From assembly GCA_018894105.1 (NCBI GenBank), contig CM032117.1, forward strand, positions 48,146,503 to 48,210,502: a stretch of 64,000 bases of DNA, written 5' to 3'. Below, piece after piece: positions 24,301 through 36,531 of this stretch. The first letter of the stretch is position 1; every line of letters begins with the position of its first letter. Source of the stretch: Jacaranda mimosifolia. Its lineage: Eukaryota > Streptophyta > Magnoliopsida > Lamiales > Bignoniaceae. Position numbers and translations under genes: made by a program. The notes under the pieces are model-generated. The model did not search any database, had not been told where the DNA came from, and was given only the letters and a program-made list of their open reading frames with translations.

Positions 24301-24650
24301 AATTGGAGTAAGCAAAAAGAAAAAATAAAAAAAAATGCAAAAATCCACCCTTTGTTTTCTAAAATCAAGCAAAAAATCTCTTCAAATATGAGGAGTGAAT
24401 CAAACGTGCCTTTTCTGCAATTGTTTAAGATTTTTTATGCATAAAATGACCATTATATCCTTATTTACCGCACTCGTTGAATTCTTGTGAAAAATGAATG
24501 GTCAAGATAATATAATATTTACTATTTATAAAAATATATATGATATTTTTTATTTTATTTATATACAAATATAATATATATATTTATATTAATACATATA
24601 TATTTCAGAACTACTCCCAAATATTCAGCTACCACTTTTATGTAATAAAC
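21376..24650. other. AT-rich intergenic DNA, nothing recognised
   Basis: No gene or element terminus could be supported over about 3.3 kb. A two-copy ~33-bp tandem repeat (ATATATAATTATGTTTATGA...) lies at about 21898-21962. There are an A-run at 24193-24219 and TA-rich stretches near 24530-24600. Confidence 0.55.
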
Positions 24651-24670
24651 CCTAATCTCTGGTTGCAAAT

Positions 24671-25954
24671 TTAGTTCGAGAATTGCGATATGTAGGAAAG
24701 AATATAAACACCAAGATCATGCAAGGCATTGTCGTAGATTTCAAATATAGAAACCATACATGTTGTCATTTCGTTAGGATCTAGTGCATCTTCCCCTATC
24801 ATGGCATAGGCACGAGCTCGTATATTTGGTCTCCTGCTAGCTCTTGCCACCTGTTTTCCTCTTTCTACAGGGGTGGTTCCTCTCCGTTTAGGGCAATTTT
24901 TCACAAAGTACTAGTCGTTACCGCAACTTACACATCTGCCCTGTTTTCTCCACCAGCCAGACTCGTCATGGCCAAATCCCCCATAGAAATCACATTGTTT
25001 GTGTGTTCTCTCTTTAGTCATATTTGCCTTCTCGCCAAAATGAGGGGCTTGTTGGGCAGTGCTTCCCACCTGAAGCTTCGGTTGTTTCCTTTCGGCACTA
25101 CCCTGTCCATCGAGGTACATCTTTCCCTTTCGACTTTTATCCTTGACTTTTCTGATCTCATGTAGTTCCGACTCAAGTTGTAGTGCCTTACTTACTGCTT
25201 GGTTGAAGTTCATCAGATCACAAGTGGCCAGATCCTTTCTCAATTCTGGTCGTAACCCTTGCACAAATCGTTGAGCCTGTCAAGCTTCATCATCTTGTAT
25301 GTAGGGGGCATATTGTATCAGTCAGCTAAAAGTAGCCTCGTACTGACTAACAGACTGGGCCCCCTGAACAAGGTCCATAAATTCTCTCTCCCTTGCTTGC
25401 TTCACCACCTCTAGCACATACTTATTCATAAATTTCCCTGTGAAATTCTTCCAGGTCCGTGGTGTTCCTTCAGCCGTCCACCTTCTGTTAATCATCTTTC
25501 ACCAACTTCAGGCGAAACCTCCAAGAAGAAACGTAGCAAACCGAACCTTCTGATCATCTGAATAGTGAAGTGTCTCGAAAATATTCTCTAAATCCTCAAT
25601 CCATTCTTCAGCTTTTCTATCATTGGAGCCTCCTAAGAACTTCGGGGGATTGAAACGAAGAAACCGTTCTAATGCCCGCTCTTTAGTCATCTCATTAACA
25701 CCTCTTGTTCTACTGCCTGAGTGTTGAGCCTGTAGCCCAAATGCTCGTTCCCTTGGGTACATGGGGTCCACTGGATGGCCCACAAAAGGGGTTTGTGGGA
25801 CCTTTTCTTCTTGTGTGGCTTGCGGGTGAGCAGGTACCCCTTGTCTTGGAGCTCGTCGGTCATTCACCCGTCGACTGAGAGGTCTTCCCCGACGTCCAGT
25901 TCTAGGCGGAACAGGAGTACTAGAGCTTCCTTGCAATGCCATTACTTCCACCAA
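24671..25954 (-). pseudogene. Ty3/gypsy gag and protease start, frameshifted
   Basis: The first part (25508-25954) is a basic, proline-rich N terminus followed by FLRFNPPKFLGGSNDRKAEEW, the entry to the Retrotrans_gag domain. A broken middle part around 25270-25500 keeps W.NF..KF and QYEATFS-like gag signatures. 24911-25264 has GLRPELRKDLATCDL and then a damaged zinc knuckle (CDFYGGFGHDESGWWRKQGRC). 24671-24904 continues into ARAYAMIGEDALDPNE, typical of the linker before the gypsy protease. The aspartic active site is not recognisable. Gag would form the particle core. Stops and frameshifts make it non-functional. Confidence 0.8.
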
Positions 25955-25959
25955 CTCCT

Positions 25960-26250
25960 CTAAGCTTCTAAAATAAAAGAAAAAGAAGAATAAGTATTAG
26001 ATAATATCAAATCAACTCATAAACACGCAAGTCTAATCATCATACGGTATACGACAAGATCCTGTAGGCATTCCGCAGTACGCAAACTAATCTCACTAAC
26101 ATCAACCAGTCAAAACATCTTAAACTCCTTAAATCACATAAGATCTTCCCAATACGCTATTACACCTAAATTAATACTTGAACTAATTTAAACAAAAGAT
26201 CAGTCACAATTCCCAAAATACCCAAATGCCTAGGTCATCGACAAACCTAG
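25960..26250 (-). other. Gypsy leader between primer site and gag
   Basis: Non-coding leader of the truncated gypsy element, about 290 bp, with no reading frame of note. Confidence 0.6.
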
Positions 26251-26262
26251 GCTCTGATACCA
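26251..26262 (-). other. Primer-binding site (initiator Met tRNA type)
   Basis: The minus strand reads TGGTATCAGAGC directly after the LTR end TGCTACATAGG. This is the classic complement of the 3' end of plant initiator-methionine tRNA, which starts minus-strand DNA synthesis. Confidence 0.9.
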
Positions 26263-26266
26263 CCTA

Positions 26267-29200
26267 TGTAGCACCCCCTCTCCGGTTGAGCCCTAGTTGA
26301 GGCACCATTCAGTTCAGTCTTAATTCAAAACCCCTAACGAGTAATAAGCCATCAAAACATTTCAAACTTATCAAAAATAGCAGCGGAATTCAACTTAAGT
26401 AACCTCAACAAGAATTATCAGAGATAGCACCATACTTTAACTTAATCAATTTTCAAAAATATCTATATACAAGCTTTAGTGATCCCATAACACTCAACAT
26501 AAGTACTAAGTACATACCATCAAAAATTCCAAAATGTTCAACATAATACATATACCCTGCAGATGTCAAATTCAAACATAACATATCACAACATCTCTAG
26601 GGTCACAAAACATGCTCAAGTATGCCCATTAGCAAATATACACAGCTATTCTAATACAAAATCATACTTGCCGATCTAACCGGAAGCCCAAGCTTATCAT
26701 CCAGTCCCGTCTAAGAAAATATAGAAGAAACAGGGGATAAGTCCAAAGGACTTAGTGAGGGATATTCATAAGACAAAATTTAGGGATCTGTAAGGGAAAA
26801 TCAACCTAACAAATTGTCAATTATAAACAAGAATAGAAATAGATCGGATGCAATCAATCAAGTATCAATTTATAAACGGATCAAATACAGACAGTCAAGA
26901 ATGGTCACAGAGACTAACAAGTTCAAAGCTATCGAAAAGTACTAGCTCTGGGGTTGTGACTGTCGGCTCGAACGACCTGGGATCGTCTCAACCGAACCTG
27001 CTCGGGAGGTATAGAGTGTCTCAACCGATCACAGTCGGGAGGAAATACAGACAGCTCGTTTGACCTGGACAACTGCCCGTTCTGGACAAGAAATTTCACT
27101 ACCCTTGTTGCTCTATGAGCAGGGTACAAACGATCATACTGCAATCAAAATATGGATCACAGCAGAACATACTTATCAGATTCACCTTATCATTAGTTAA
27201 GAGCTTACGGCTTATCCCATGCATATAGCAGGGATTAACGTCTCGTTACTCAACCAAGTATCACGGGCTTATGACTTATCCCATGCACACAGTAGGGATT
27301 AACATCCCATTACTTGTTCCAAGATTTTTGGGCTTACGGCTTATCCCGTGCACACAACAGGGATTAACATCCCGTTACTCAACCAAGTCTCACGGGCTTA
27401 CGGTTTATCCCATGCACACAGTAGGGATTAACGTCCCGTTACTCCCATATAATGATTACAAACAGTAACAGATAACAGAACGATCAAATAACAATAAGTC
27501 ATATAACAGAACGGATGGATAACACACAAACAGATAACAGACGGTTAGATAACAAAACTGACAGATAACGGATAGTCAAATAACAAAACAGACGAATGAT
27601 AGAATAGTATAGATAATATAACAGACAGATGGCAGAACAGTTGGATAATAGATGACAGACAGAAGTTCTGAGCGCCAAAATATATAGGAAACAGAGTCAT
27701 AATCAGAAATAACCTTCACAAGAGCGTTCAAATCAGATAACAGATACCAATCAAAATTCAAACACAATTCAGATTTCAAATAATCAAATTACGGTACAGA
27801 AACAGAGAACCCACATAGGGGTTTATTCCAATAATATATAAATAAAAGAAGTGCCAGGTTGGCAGACCCTCACCTCCACAGTCTCATAAAAAGCTACTAC
27901 AATCTGCCGTCTACTAATCTGTGCGACCACTTTCTCCGTCACCTAACCAAGAGAGTATATTCATAGTTAAATCCACATTCAACCTTAATTTTTACTAGCA
28001 TACTTATCAATATTCCAAAACCACTAATTATCCACTTAACATAGTAGTTATAGGGTTTAAGCGGTGTTATCAACACAAATCTACTAATTAAGCCACTAAT
28101 ACAGAAATAATCATGAGATTCACCTCAATTATTAAAGAAATATAATCCGGTTCCTATTTACATGTCATCCTCATATCATCATCCCAAAATATCAATAATA
28201 GTCCAATTATCTCAATTAACCCAATTCTGCCACTTAGATCTCAAATTCATGAAATTAGGGTTTTCTTATTACAATACTTGAAATTTCCCATAATCTTCAC
28301 AAATAATGCTATCCAATTTTACTAAACTCATACTAGCACATGCATACACTGAGTCTTAGTCCCATATCATCTCAAGTCACCTAATTATCATATCTCAAGT
28401 TTCCATTTCATAAATCATAGTTAAATTGCTTAATTGTCTCAACTAATCCTAACATTACATAAAATAATACAAATTCAGGCCCACTAATTACACTATAGTT
28501 CATGCATGGTCTCGATATACATATATATAATCCATATGACAACCTCATCTCACAACATAGTACAACATTTGAAGCAATACGGAACAACATGTATATATAT
28601 AACCAAACCCATTTCCCAACTCTTTTACCCACGAATCCGCATAACTGGACTTCGAAACCACGAACCAAGGACACCACTGCAATCTTTGCGACGAGACGAG
28701 GATTCTGTCTTGAAACCGCCACAGCGCCGTCGTCGCCGGCCGCTGCCGAAAACTGGCAACCACCACAGAATTTCTCCTCTTTACAAGAGCTATCCAATGG
28801 TCCCCTCAGTTCTAAATTTCACGGCATGTAGCTACCGAAATCGAGTTTCAACAACCAAGAAAATCACTTCCACCACCAAACTCCGATCATTCTCTCTCAC
28901 CACCGCTGCCGTGCAAAATTCCCATGCAAGACCACCAATGAGTTCTCCGTGCTGAGAGCTCTCCAACTGTCCGCCCAGAATCCCGATCAGTTCACCCTAC
29001 CGCCGCCTAGCGTGAAACCTGCGAGGTGGGTTTCTTCCACCTTCTTGCTACCAGTGGAGAGATGCCCGCTCAATGGTGCATGTGTGTGTAAGTGTGGTTG
29101 AAGGGTGAAGGGAGGTGTTTAAATGATGTGGTGTGGCGTGAAATGTTGCTGGTGAAAGAAAAAGGAGAAGGAAGAAAGAAGAAGAAGGAAAGGAAAATGG

Positions 29201-29536
29201 AGAAGGAAATCGTGCCGCCCGTTTTTTCTTTTTAAAATCAAAATTTTTATTTTTGCAATTTAGTCCCCAAGGAGTTAGAGTCATGCAATTGAGTCCAAGA
29301 ATTTACAAGAAATAAGGTTGAAACCCTAGTTGACTTAAGATCTTCCATGCAAGCCCCAAACCTTAATAAAATAGTCCAAATCAAGTCTTGACTATTTGCA
29401 ATTTAATCCCAAAACTTTCAATATTGTTGCAATTAAGTCCTTTTTATTTATTTTTTGAGCCCTAAAATCCGATCAACCAATATCTTAAATTCCAGATCCT
29501 TATTTCTTAAAAATACTGAATTTCAGGGGTGTTACA
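26267..29536 (-). repeat. Gypsy 5' LTR, 3.27 kb
   Basis: The LTR runs from TGTAACACCCCTGAAA (from 29536, minus strand) to GGGTGCTACA (ending 26267). It contains four tandem units of about 64 bp at 27201-27446 and a relatively GC-rich zone at 28620-29060. Overlapping frames open there by composition alone. Several segments match the solo LTR at 30926-33894, for example the GTGGAGGTGAGGGTCTG zone near 27870. Confidence 0.8.
27201..27446. repeat. Tandem repeat, four units of ~64 bp inside the LTR
   Basis: Units begin GCTTACGGCTTATCCC or a variant near 27201, 27264, 27330 and 27394. Each contains AGGGATTAACGTCCCGTTAC with small changes. Such arrays are common in long gypsy LTRs and may modulate transcription; that role is not shown here. 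Confidence 0.85.
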
Positions 29537-30925
29537 AATAATATAATAAGTAAATTTCTATTTTTCAATTCAAAATAAAATATTAATCTCTCATAGATTT
29601 CATCTATAAGTATATAAAAATGTATGTAGAAATAATTAAATGAATATTTACTTTTAGTCAAATTTTTTTGATCTCACATCATTAATCCATATAAAAATAT
29701 TTTTATAAATTATTATAAGTAAAAATATAAAAATAAATGTATGCTATTTAATTATAAAATAGAGTAATTAAATATATTAAAAATATAAATGATGTAATTG
29801 TTAAGTATTTTAATTTTACTTTTGAAGTAAATTTAATATAAATTATGTAATAGTTATATATATATATATTTAAATTCTAAGTTGTCTAAAAAATAATTAT
29901 TTAATTAAGAAATAAAAGAATTTATTTGATCAAATGATTGAATATTTTTGATTTATTTAGTAATATTTTTATTAGAAATAATTGAATATTGTATTACTTC
30001 AACTAAAAATAAAGCGAGTATATCTATATAAATATAAAAGAATTTATTAAGTACTAAAAATATGTTGTTGTTTTGAAACAACCTTGTTAGATAAATTTTA
30101 AGTTCTTTTTTTGGAAAAAAATGTATGACTAAATTAAAAAAAATCTAACTCTTTAACTGAAAAACAAGTTAATATTTGTTAGATAATTTCATTACTTTGT
30201 ATATCCATTTAATTTTTGATAGTTAATATTATCAAAGTGAATATAAATTATTAAATATGAAATATATCAATTGTGAAAAATTATTTACTTAGCAATGCAA
30301 TTTTGATTTTTAGTTGTACATGCATAATTTTTTATAAATAATTTTTTTTTATTGAAGATAAATAAAATGATTTTCTTAAAAAAATATTATAATAAGTAAA
30401 TATTCAACCAATCGAAATAAATCTATCAAAGCACATGATATTATATACAAAAAATAAAAAAATATTTCTTATATATATGCACATAATTAGAAATGGGTAA
30501 ATAAAGTGCTAATAAATTTAATGAATATTTTATAGAAAAATATATAGTATTTCTTAATTCATTTGATAAGAAAATTAAAATAATTTTAACAACTTAGTAA
30601 AATTATAATATTTTTAAATATTTCATGACATCATATTATTCAAGGTATATTACTCAGATATGAAGTATATATATATATAATTTTTTTTATCTAGATAAAT
30701 CGAGAGAGCTACAACTAAACTAATAGTGAAATAAAAATTCAATATCAAAATTCAAAGATATATAAATTCTTATATGAACATAGAGAAATATTGAAAATAG
30801 TATTAAAAATAAATACATAAAATATAATCAATTAAAATAAAAAAATACTGCATGCTGAGGTTTTTAAGTAATATAGAATATTAAAATCCTAAATTGGCCA
30901 TAAAAACTTTAATTTTAAAATAAAT
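29537..30925. other. AT-rich Helitron-like body, left part
   Basis: No gene. The first ~290 bp (29537-29830) are repeated in the same orientation at about 35612-35900 with many substitutions. Both copies lead, further right, to the same type of putative Helitron-like terminus (34590 and 36484). The gypsy element at 24660-29536 probably inserted into this copy. Confidence 0.4.
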
Positions 30926-33894
30926 TGTAACACCCCTAAAAATTTGGTATTTTGGAAAATAAGAATTAAGAAAATCAAGATTTTTATTGGTCAGATTTTA
31001 GGGCCCGAAAAATAAATGAAAAGGACTTGATTGCAAAATTTTTAAAATTTTTGGGGTCAAAGTGCAATTAGGCAAGACTTGATTGGACCATATCTTGAAA
31101 GTTTTGGGGTTGCATGGCTATTATTTTTGGTCAAATGGGTCAAAGTGAGGCACCCACTTAGTTAGGGATTGAATTGAAGTTTGTGGAAACTATGAAGGGC
31201 TTAATTATTGGCTGAAGAAACTTTTGGGGTCAATCTGCGAATTAGGAAAAGTTATTACTATATATAACTTATTTTCATTTTCCTCCACTATTTTCATCTT
31301 TTCCCTCACCTGAAACCCCTCATCATCAACTCTGGCGAACTTCCACCGGCGACGGCCAAACCTTAAAATAAAACCAGCTAAACGCTTCTCTTGACCATCA
31401 GCTCCACACCTATACCACATGCAGCCATAGTTCACGGCGGGCCACTGGAAAATCAAAGCTCAAAACTTACCTTGGTGGCGATCGACGGGCGACGGTGAAG
31501 ATGAGGCAGAGATCGATTTCTGGGCGGTGAAGGGTGAAGATTTCAGCTCAGGGAAGAAGGTGGTACACTTGGATTGGAGTAAGGGGTGAAGAATGACTCA
31601 TGTCGGGGCAGTGACTTCGGAGCTCAAATTGGAGGTCTTCTCGGCGGCGAAATGGTTAATTAAAGGGTGCGTTGAATAGCTCTTGTAGAGAGGAGTAGTT
31701 TGGTGGTAGTTTTGAGATTTTCAACCAGCGGCGGCGGCGGAGCTAGGTCAAAATTTGTAACTCGTCGCGAGGATCATGACGATGGTCTTGGTTCGTGGTT
31801 TCGAGGTCCGATTAAGCAAATTCGTGGGTGAAAAGGGAGTTAGATTATATATGTTTATATATATGTATATACATGCGATGTACCATTATTTCCATTGGAC
31901 TTTGTAATATGCCAAGGTAAGGATTTGTATAAGATTGATACATATATATTTCCATGCATGGCCTATAGTGGTTAGTGGGCCCGGATCTATATTACTTTAT
32001 GTAATATTGGGATTAATTGGGATAATTAAGCGATGTATTTATGATTTATGAAATTGGAGCTTGTGATATGGTAATTGGGGGAATTTAAGATGATATGGGA
32101 CTAGGACTTGGTATATGCATGTGCCAGTATAAATTTGGTAAATTTGGATTGTATTATTTTGTGAACATATTGGGAATTATCGAGTTAATTGGAAGAGAAA
32201 ACCCTAATTTTATGAATTTAGGACTAAATGGCAATAACTAGGTTGTTGAGCTAATTGGCCTGTTATTGATGAGTGGGGACATTGTTATGAGGTTAATTAG
32301 GTAATTAAGAAATTGATTATAAATATATTCTTTTGGTTAGGTGATGAAAAAGCGGGTCCCATGGAGCAGTAGACTACTGATTGTGGATTGCATTTATGAG
32401 ATTACGGAGGCGAGGATCTGTCATTCTGGCCTTGCTTATATATATATATCTGTTCTTCTGGAATGACCCCTGTGTGGGTTCAACTTGATTGTACTAATTG
32501 CTCTTGATTAATTGAAATCGCACTCGTTGAGTACTTGTTCTTAATATTAGAATTGTTCTTGCTCGCATGTTCAATTGTTATCTGTTACCTGATACTTGTA
32601 CCCCTGTGAGGGTTAATTGACTCGTACACCCCTATGAGGGTTAATTCTTGATCATATTCTGATATGATTTGTTCTTGTTTGTTTTGGTGCCTAGAACGTC
32701 TCGTTTGTTATCTGTCCGATTTGTTACCTGATTGTCTGTTATATGTTCGTTCTGATATCGTACTTGTTCTTGATCGGTACTTGTTATCTGTTATCGTTCT
32801 AGTATCTGGATATATGCCGGGAAAATTTGTATCGATTGATTAATATCTGTTATATGTACGCAGATATGTTAACAATACATTAGGGGCTTTTCCCTGAGTA
32901 TCAGCGATACCGCTAGGGGCGTTTCCCTAGGTATCATCAATTACGTTTGGGCCAAGTGCCAATATCAGCGAAATGCTGAGATATACTTGTACATGTTTGC
33001 GGTACATTAGGGGCGTTTCCCGGGTATCGGCAATACCGCTAAGGGCGTTTCCCTGGACATCAAAAGTTACTTGTTTGGCTGGTATAAGGGGAATTAGATA
33101 TGCATGTTTTGTTATGACCTGTTGGATTACATATGATTTGGGCTTGTATTGTTTGACTGTAACCTATTGTTTGCGTCCTGCTCGTGGAGCAATAAGGACG
33201 GTGTAGTTTCCTGATTTAAGTCGGGCTATTGTCCGGGCCGATCGAGCTATCTGCATTTTCTCCCGAACTGTGATCGATTGAGACGCTTTATACCTCCCGA
33301 GAAAAATCGATTGAGATGATACCGGGCCTTTCGAGCCGACAGTTAAAACCTTGAGCTATTACCCACTTGAGCTCTTGAATCCATTAATACTTGTTTATTG
33401 ACTTGTAATTGCCTGTTTCTTGATACGTTCCTATACTGTGTGTTATTTGATGATCCATTGTTGTTCTTATGTTTATCCCTCACTAAGTCTTTGGACTCAC
33501 CCCCTTCCCCCCTGGGGTATTTCTTTGACTTTGTCAGACAGGTTTTAAATGAAGGATATGGACTCCTGAATTCGGTTGGAGAAATGCTTTTGTAATAGAA
33601 CACATGCTTGTGTATGTTATTGAGCTCTCTTAAATGTTAACTTTGGTTTTGAGGCGATGTGATATGTCATGACTGATGTGGAGGACTTCAGGTCTGTACA
33701 TGTTATGTTAGATATAAGAAGTTGAATCATGGAACGTCTTTAAGTACTTGTCATGTTAATTAAGTTTGAATTTTCCACTACTTTTGATAAGTTAAGTTGA
33801 AATGTTTTGGGCCTATTGCTTGTTTATGGATTAAGATTTAAATCTGAATTGAGTGGCGCCTTAGCTAAGGGCAATCTCGAATGGGGGTGTTACA
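30926..33894 (+). mobile_element. Solo LTR, Ty3/gypsy, 2.97 kb
   Basis: It starts TGTAACACCCC at 30926 and ends GGGGGTGTTACA at 33894, flanked by a perfect 5-bp target duplication TAAAT (30921-30925 and 33895-33899). There is no primer site or polypurine tract and no internal region. This is the scar of recombination between the two LTRs of one element. It is related to the LTR at 26267-29536 but is in the opposite orientation and diverged. An imperfect tandem repeat of about 125 bp with GGGGCGTTTCCC motifs lies at 32877-33062. Confidence 0.9.
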
Positions 33895-33899
33895 TAAAT

Positions 33900-34547
33900 A
33901 TTGAGAAAATAATAAAGTAATAACATTGATAAAATATTTAAATATATTAGAAAAGTATTTAATAAATTTAAAATAAAAACAAAACAAAAATAATATAAAA
34001 ATATATTATCAAAAAATATAAAAAAATTTCTACTAAATGAACTTTAAATTAATTAAAAAGAAAAAAATATTATTATATTATGCTAATTGGGGAAAGAGGT
34101 CCTACAACTAAAAATATAGAATTGTACTACAAATAATGTAGAAATAAAAATGTAAAAAGAATAATTGTAGAATATCTAAATTTACATATGAGATAAATAA
34201 AATATTTATATATTAATCTTGTGATAAATTAAATTTGGAAGATAGAATTTTGTGAGAAAAGTACTTAATATGCTTATAAACTATTTTCAAAATTATAAAC
34301 TTATTTAGTGAGATAAAAATATGATAAAGATATATTTTTTGAATTATCTTATGATATAGGAATCTATATTGCAATTCTGGATAAACACAACATGATATTT
34401 TAGTTATAATAGATAAGTTGATCGTATTAAAATAAAATATAAAAGTAAATAAACAACAAATGAAAAAAATTCAATTGAATTAAAAAACTCAAAATTCTAA
34501 GAATTTGACATGTGGATAAAATTGCACAATTAGAATCAAAATTGTAC
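33900..34547. other. AT-rich Helitron-like body, right part
   Basis: AT-rich non-coding DNA. From about 34465 it resembles 36385-36484 and the complement of 44063-44170, sharing a CTCAAAATTCTAA..AATTT block. It ends with the palindromic GCACAAAATTGTGC near 34558. Confidence 0.4.
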
Positions 34548-35145
34548 AATTAGATGAGCACAAAATTGTGCTATAAATAATAGTACTAGCATGTGTCTTG
34601 TACGATGCACTGATTTTTTTTTTAATATTGAATAAATTATTTTATAATAATATTTATTTTACTTCATGTAATTAAAAATGAATCATAATTATTTTTAGTA
34701 TTTAAAGAAACAAAATTTATTACTAATTAAATAAAATAATATGCATATTTCAATTTAAAATATTATGATTGAAGATAATTTGTATTTAAATAAGTTGTGG
34801 AATATGAAGAATTGTTAACTCTAAGTTTATAAATTATACAAAAACCAATTAGATGAGCACAAAATTGTGCTATATATAATAGTACTAGCATGTGTCTTGT
34901 ACGATGCACTGAATTTTTTTTTTAATATTGAATAAATTATTTTATAATAATATTTATTTTACTTCATGTAAATAAAAATGAATCATAATTATTTTTAGTA
35001 TTTAAAGAAACAAAATTTATTACTAATTAAATAAAATAATATGCATATTTCAATTTAAAATATTATGGTTGAAGATAATTTGTATTTAAATAAGTTGTGG
35101 AATATGAAGAATTGTTAACTCTAAGTTTATAAATTATACAAAAAA
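34548..35145. repeat. Tandem duplication, two nearly identical 299-bp units
   Basis: The unit at 34548-34846 is repeated directly at 34847-35145 with only a handful of differences. Each starts AATTAGATGAGCACAAAATT and ends AAATTATACAAAAA. The near-identity points to a recent event compared with the surrounding decayed repeats. Confidence 0.9.
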
Positions 35146-36484
35146 TTTTAAAATGATAAAAATTTTAAAAATAAATGAAAGAATTAAGAAAATAAAAGTA
35201 GAGCTGAATATTTGACTAAATACACTTTTTAAATTAGATATATATATATATATTTGTTCATACATATTTTGATATGATAAGTAAGCAAATAATTTTTAAA
35301 AATATAAAGTTTTTTTATATGAATTTTTAATGATGTGGAAGTTACAGTTACAATTTTCATGATATTTGAGTTTTTAAATGTTAAGTGTTTTTTGTTATAG
35401 TAAATATATAAATCTCTTTATACTTATCTATGAAAATAACTTACATCATGTTATTATTTGATAACTAATTCAGTATGTAGCTTGAAATATGCAATTTTTA
35501 TAAACTAAAATATCTTTTAATATTTTATATAACTCTGATAATTAGATTTTATTTATATTTATTTATATATGTAGTTATTTTATTATTTTTAAAATTATCA
35601 AATAACATATATTATGTACATGAATAAAATAATAAGTAAATTTTCAATATTCAATTCAAGATAAAAGATCACTCTCTCATATATAAGTTTCTTTTATAAA
35701 TATATAAATATGTACAGATAATTAAATGGATACTTACTTGCAGACAAACTTTTTTTATCTGACATCATTAATTCATGTAAAAATATTTTTTATGAATTAT
35801 TATAAGCAAACATATTAAAATAAAGTAGGCGATATAATTATAAAATTATTTAACTAAATATATTGAAAAATATAAAATTGATATTATTTGTTATTTAAGC
35901 AGTCACTTATCAAGCTTTTGAAAATTTTCAACTATGTCAACTATATATATGTCCCATATAAAGTAACTTATTTCAAATAATTGAAAATGAGTTCTCTATT
36001 ATATTGCTAAAAAACTCAAATGATTTAAATTAATAATATAAAGATAAAGTTCAGAGTTTATAATTGTTGCGGGAAGTAACTTTTTATATTTAAAATATTC
36101 TTCAAATTGAATTATTTGTTGTATTTTATATATTTAATTTTATCTTAAAATATTTTATATATCTAAAAAATATTATTGTAAAAATAGTTAAATTTGAAAT
36201 TTTTTATAAATTGAGCTATTGCATAACAGTTAATTTATAATTATATATTTCTCAAACTTCTAACTCTTTAATAAAAATTATGAAATATTATTAAATATAT
36301 TTGAATTTTGGATGAAAGAAAATTAGAGATAAGATACAATCATATCAGTTAAAGATAGTGATCAATAACTAATGAAAATCTTTTAATTGAATTAAAATAC
36401 TTAAAATTCTAAAAATTTGCCATGTGACAAAAATTATATAACTATGGATCCCACAATGTTGTGCTATATATATAATAATATAGA
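35146..36484 (-). mobile_element. Helitron-like non-autonomous element, putative 5' end at 36484
   Basis: On the minus strand a TCTATATTATTATATATATAG terminus starts at 36484 and is preceded by A. A hairpin-forming CACAACATTGTG follows a few bases inward. The + strand copy at 44063 starts TCTATACTATTATATATAG, also after A. TC termini placed after A are typical of plant Helitron 5' ends. No Rep/helicase gene is present, the 3' end was not found, and the left limit is arbitrary. This is a hypothesis. Confidence 0.35.
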
Positions 36485-36531
36485 TAAATATCTATATATA
36501 ATATGTGTGTGTATGTATATATATATATATA

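Larger units (their letters stand above)
24660..29536 (-). mobile_element. Ty3/gypsy retrotransposon, truncated (5' LTR, gag, start of protease)
   Basis: Read on the minus strand the order is a 3.27 kb LTR (29536-26267), primer-binding site, leader, gag and a short protease-like segment that stops near 24660. Reverse transcriptase, RNase H, integrase and the 3' LTR are missing. The LTR starts TGTAACACCCC and the primer site matches initiator-methionine tRNA, features common in the Tekay/Del group. That clade call is inferred from termini and gag style only. The right flank is AATAATATA; a 5-bp duplication cannot be tested because the far end is gone. Confidence 0.8.

Noticed and set aside
28408..28955. 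Overlapping frames of 70-149 codons on both strands as genes
   Set aside because: They lie inside the gypsy LTR, are low-complexity, and are open on both strands because of local GC content. No domain is recognisable.
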